This document shows, piece by piece, positions 61,700-64,000 of a DNA stretch of 64,000 bases. Source of the stretch: Acorus gramineus (Eukaryota; Streptophyta; Magnoliopsida; Acorales; Acoraceae). Each line of letters begins with the position of its first letter. The first letter of the stretch is position 1. The notes under the pieces were generated by a model. It was not told the DNA's origin. It did not search any database and saw only the letters and a program-made list of their open reading frames with translations. A program made the translations under genes and the position numbers. The stretch lies in assembly GCA_030737835.1 (NCBI GenBank), contig CM060856.1:6371442-6435441 (forward strand), read 5' to 3'.

Positions 61700-64000
61700 C
61701 TTCTTCATGTTTTGGACGGACACTTCGATTATATTACATTGTAAACCACATTGGTTTTATTTATTTATTTGTTTGTTTTAATGCTGATGCTGTCTGACAT
61801 ATCCGGATTTTCTGATTTTATTCTTTATTTTTTTACAAAATTTGTTTGCAAAGATTACATGGAAATAATTATGTCAAATTATGTGAAAATAAACTGGTTT
61901 GATATTTTAAATCTCCTCTGAAATTGTTTTATGCCACCCTAATATAGATAGGGTTCATATGTCAAATAATTTATTATCACTTCATAAAATTAAAATGATT
62001 CACATGTTAAATCATTTTTATGCATTTCAAAAATTTTATCCACATCTTATTCATCTTTTATACTATAACTTATTAATAGTCAATCAAATAATAAATAATT
62101 CATTATTATGTTTTTTAATAAGAATACAATAAAATATATAATAACTTATTTTTTTATATACTGGCCAAAATAGTTTGTTACTACTCAAATAAGAGCCAAT
62201 TGATTCTAGTGACCAGTGACCACTGGAGCCAGAAGGGATGAGGTTCAGTGGTTTTTTTTTTAAATTATATGTGAACATCATTTAATTTTTTTTATTTATG
62301 TTACCTAGATTTTTTTTACGTGGCTGCGGGTTAAATTGTTTCTATTTTTGTAAAATAAATTCACATATTCAAATCCACACATCTTTTATTATTATTGTTT
62401 TTTATTTCAAATTTTAGCCTTTGTGTGTTAAAGATAAATAAAATAAATTTTAAGAAAAAAAAAGATTGACAGTAGTTTTTATGAATATCATGTTGGGAGA
62501 AAAATAATTTTTTATTCCAAAAGGGAACCTAAAAGTTTTGGTTATTGAGTTTTTCTTTTTATTTCATATTTGGTCTGATAATTAAGAATTGTTTGTAATA
62601 AGAAACTGTTTACTGTTTGGGACATGCTAAAGTGATCGGATTAATAGGCTAAAATCCTACAATTCAAGTATTGGAAAACCTATTTTAGGCAAAATAAATA
62701 AATAGGCCATCTAAAAAATCTAGTTTACATCAATTATATTTAAATGGATCATTGTTTGGAGGAATAATAAATTGTTCTCATGAATATGAAAAAACTTATA
62801 TTCATGTTTTGAAAACAATGTTTCATATAATAATAAATTATTCCCATGAACATGCTTCTTTCGATGAGTTATATATATATGGTCTACCATTTTCTCAAAT
62901 AATAATAATAATAATAAAATTATTTTTCCAGAAAATATGTACACTTTGAAAAAAAAAATTACATAAAAATATAAATGGTTTATTGTTTAGATCAATAAGA
63001 AAGTGTTTGGATTAATAGAATAAAATCATATATTCAAAGTCTTAATAAAGACTATAAATATGAATTTTCCGAGATTCACCAGAGTTGTGTTCTTGGCAAC
63101 TACCCCCCATAAAAATTGAAACACGTGAAGAACTTGCATAGCATGAGTTTTTATGATTTTGATGTTCTCCTACTCTAAAAAAAAAAAAAGAGATTAGAAA
63201 GATGAAAAAAAAAGAGGTGGTTTTTCGTCTAAAAGTCTCAGTCGTTGAATAAGCCAGCGCGCCTTTGTATAATTGTATGTAGCATAGTCATAAAGTACTT
63301 TTATCTTTATTAGATATTCAAATAAAAAAAAATACTCAAAATTGGATTCTTCAGCATCCACCCTCTTAAAAAGTGACCGATATTCAAAACTACCCTTAAA
63401 TCTCAATCCAAAAACGCCTTTGATTTTTTCTTTGGTTAAATTAAAAATAACTTTTTTTATCAAATTTCTGTCCATTTAACGGATATTAAACAAAATATAT
63501 GTATCTAAATAATCCTTGCCTTTTGTCAAATATCCAAAAGTACCCAAAAAATAACAAAATTATCCTTTGCAAAAATCGACTGAGATCTCTTCTTAAGAGA
63601 TCTTGGGCTTTAAATAACCCTTTGATTCATCATCTTCACATAAATTCAAGTAAAAGTTCTCATTTTTTCCTTTTAATCCTATTATCTGAACTTTTTTTTT
63701 TCATTTGCACTTTTTGTGAAGTCAATCGTAAAGAAAGAAAGAGAAGGATATTTAGGAGTAGGATAGTCATTCAACAATGTTGGGATCATTTAACCTAACT
63801 GCTAGTTATTAAGGGTTACGACAAGGGTTTTTTTTCGGATTTAAGGGTAAAAGTGAGGTTTTTTTATATATATATTGAGATTTGAGGGGCCCATTTGAAT
63901 ATCGATCACTTTCATGGGGTTGGATGCATTTAATCACTTTTAGAATCTGGACAACCATTTAAAATTTATCATATTTTTTGTGGTTACAAAAGTTAATCCT
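61700..64000. other. AT-rich DNA upstream of the NPF gene
   Basis: No gene recognised. A short duplication links about 62629-62660 (AAGTGATCGGATTAATAGGCTAAAATCCTA) with about 63000-63040. A 9-bp inverted repeat AGATCTCTT/AAGAGATCT lies at 63584-63604. The open frames at 63194-63475 and 63499-63798 have AT-biased, protein-unlike composition. Confidence 0.4.

Noticed and set aside
63499..63798. 99-codon plus-strand frame
   Set aside because: Composition follows AT-rich DNA, and no motif or family resemblance is seen.

Overview
The window is nuclear DNA from a flowering plant. Spliced genes of plant-specific families lie in a very AT-rich background full of decayed transposable elements, with no prokaryotic features. 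The GC-rich first exon of the ORP gene and the GC-rich coding exons of the NPF gene, against AT-rich introns, fit a monocot (probably not a grass); this is inference only.

Four genes can be modelled, all on the minus strand. (1) 4874-13462: a ten-exon oxysterol-binding-protein-related protein (PH domain plus lipid-transfer domain, about 748 aa). (2) 42881-49824: a ten-exon cytosolic tyrosyl-tRNA synthetase (about 403 aa) with a TATA box and telo-box just upstream. (3) 55933-56538: a single-exon, 201-aa protein of unknown function with coiled-coil and C-terminal membrane anchor. (4) 56740-61553: a five-exon NRT1/PTR (NPF6 clade) transporter of 580 aa. It has Tyr where Arabidopsis NRT1.1 has its nitrate-binding His. 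Every splice junction in genes 1, 2 and 4 was checked for GT/AG and reading frame; only intron 1 of the tRNA synthetase is ambiguous.

The rest is mobile-element country. At 1-3190 and 25930-26785 lie two related elements rich in an AGTTACATT motif, the first holding a piece of a Ulp1-like protease gene. At 13830-42800 there are solo LTRs, Tourist/Harbinger-like, hAT-like and Mutator-like miniature elements, a broken hAT transposase and several segmental duplications. Several insertions have recognisable target-site duplications: exact at 19.1, 29.06 and 43.5 kb and in the three TAA-flanked Tourist-like elements (17.1, 31.7 and 57.9 kb), imperfect at 23.6, 37.2, 47.0 and 50.3 kb. Four of them lie in introns of the tRNA synthetase and NPF genes.

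At 50.9-54.6 kb are scattered plus-strand exons resembling VAP27 (the ER protein that binds ORP proteins through FFAT motifs), probably a decayed gene. Just upstream of it, 50010-50222 is a GC-rich, coding-looking fragment I could not identify. I found no convincing tRNA, rRNA, CRISPR or organellar insertion. No wholly new system was proven; the most useful leads are the NPF6 selectivity residue, the ORP FFAT-like motif, the AGTTACATT element family, and the orphan promoter near 22.87 kb.
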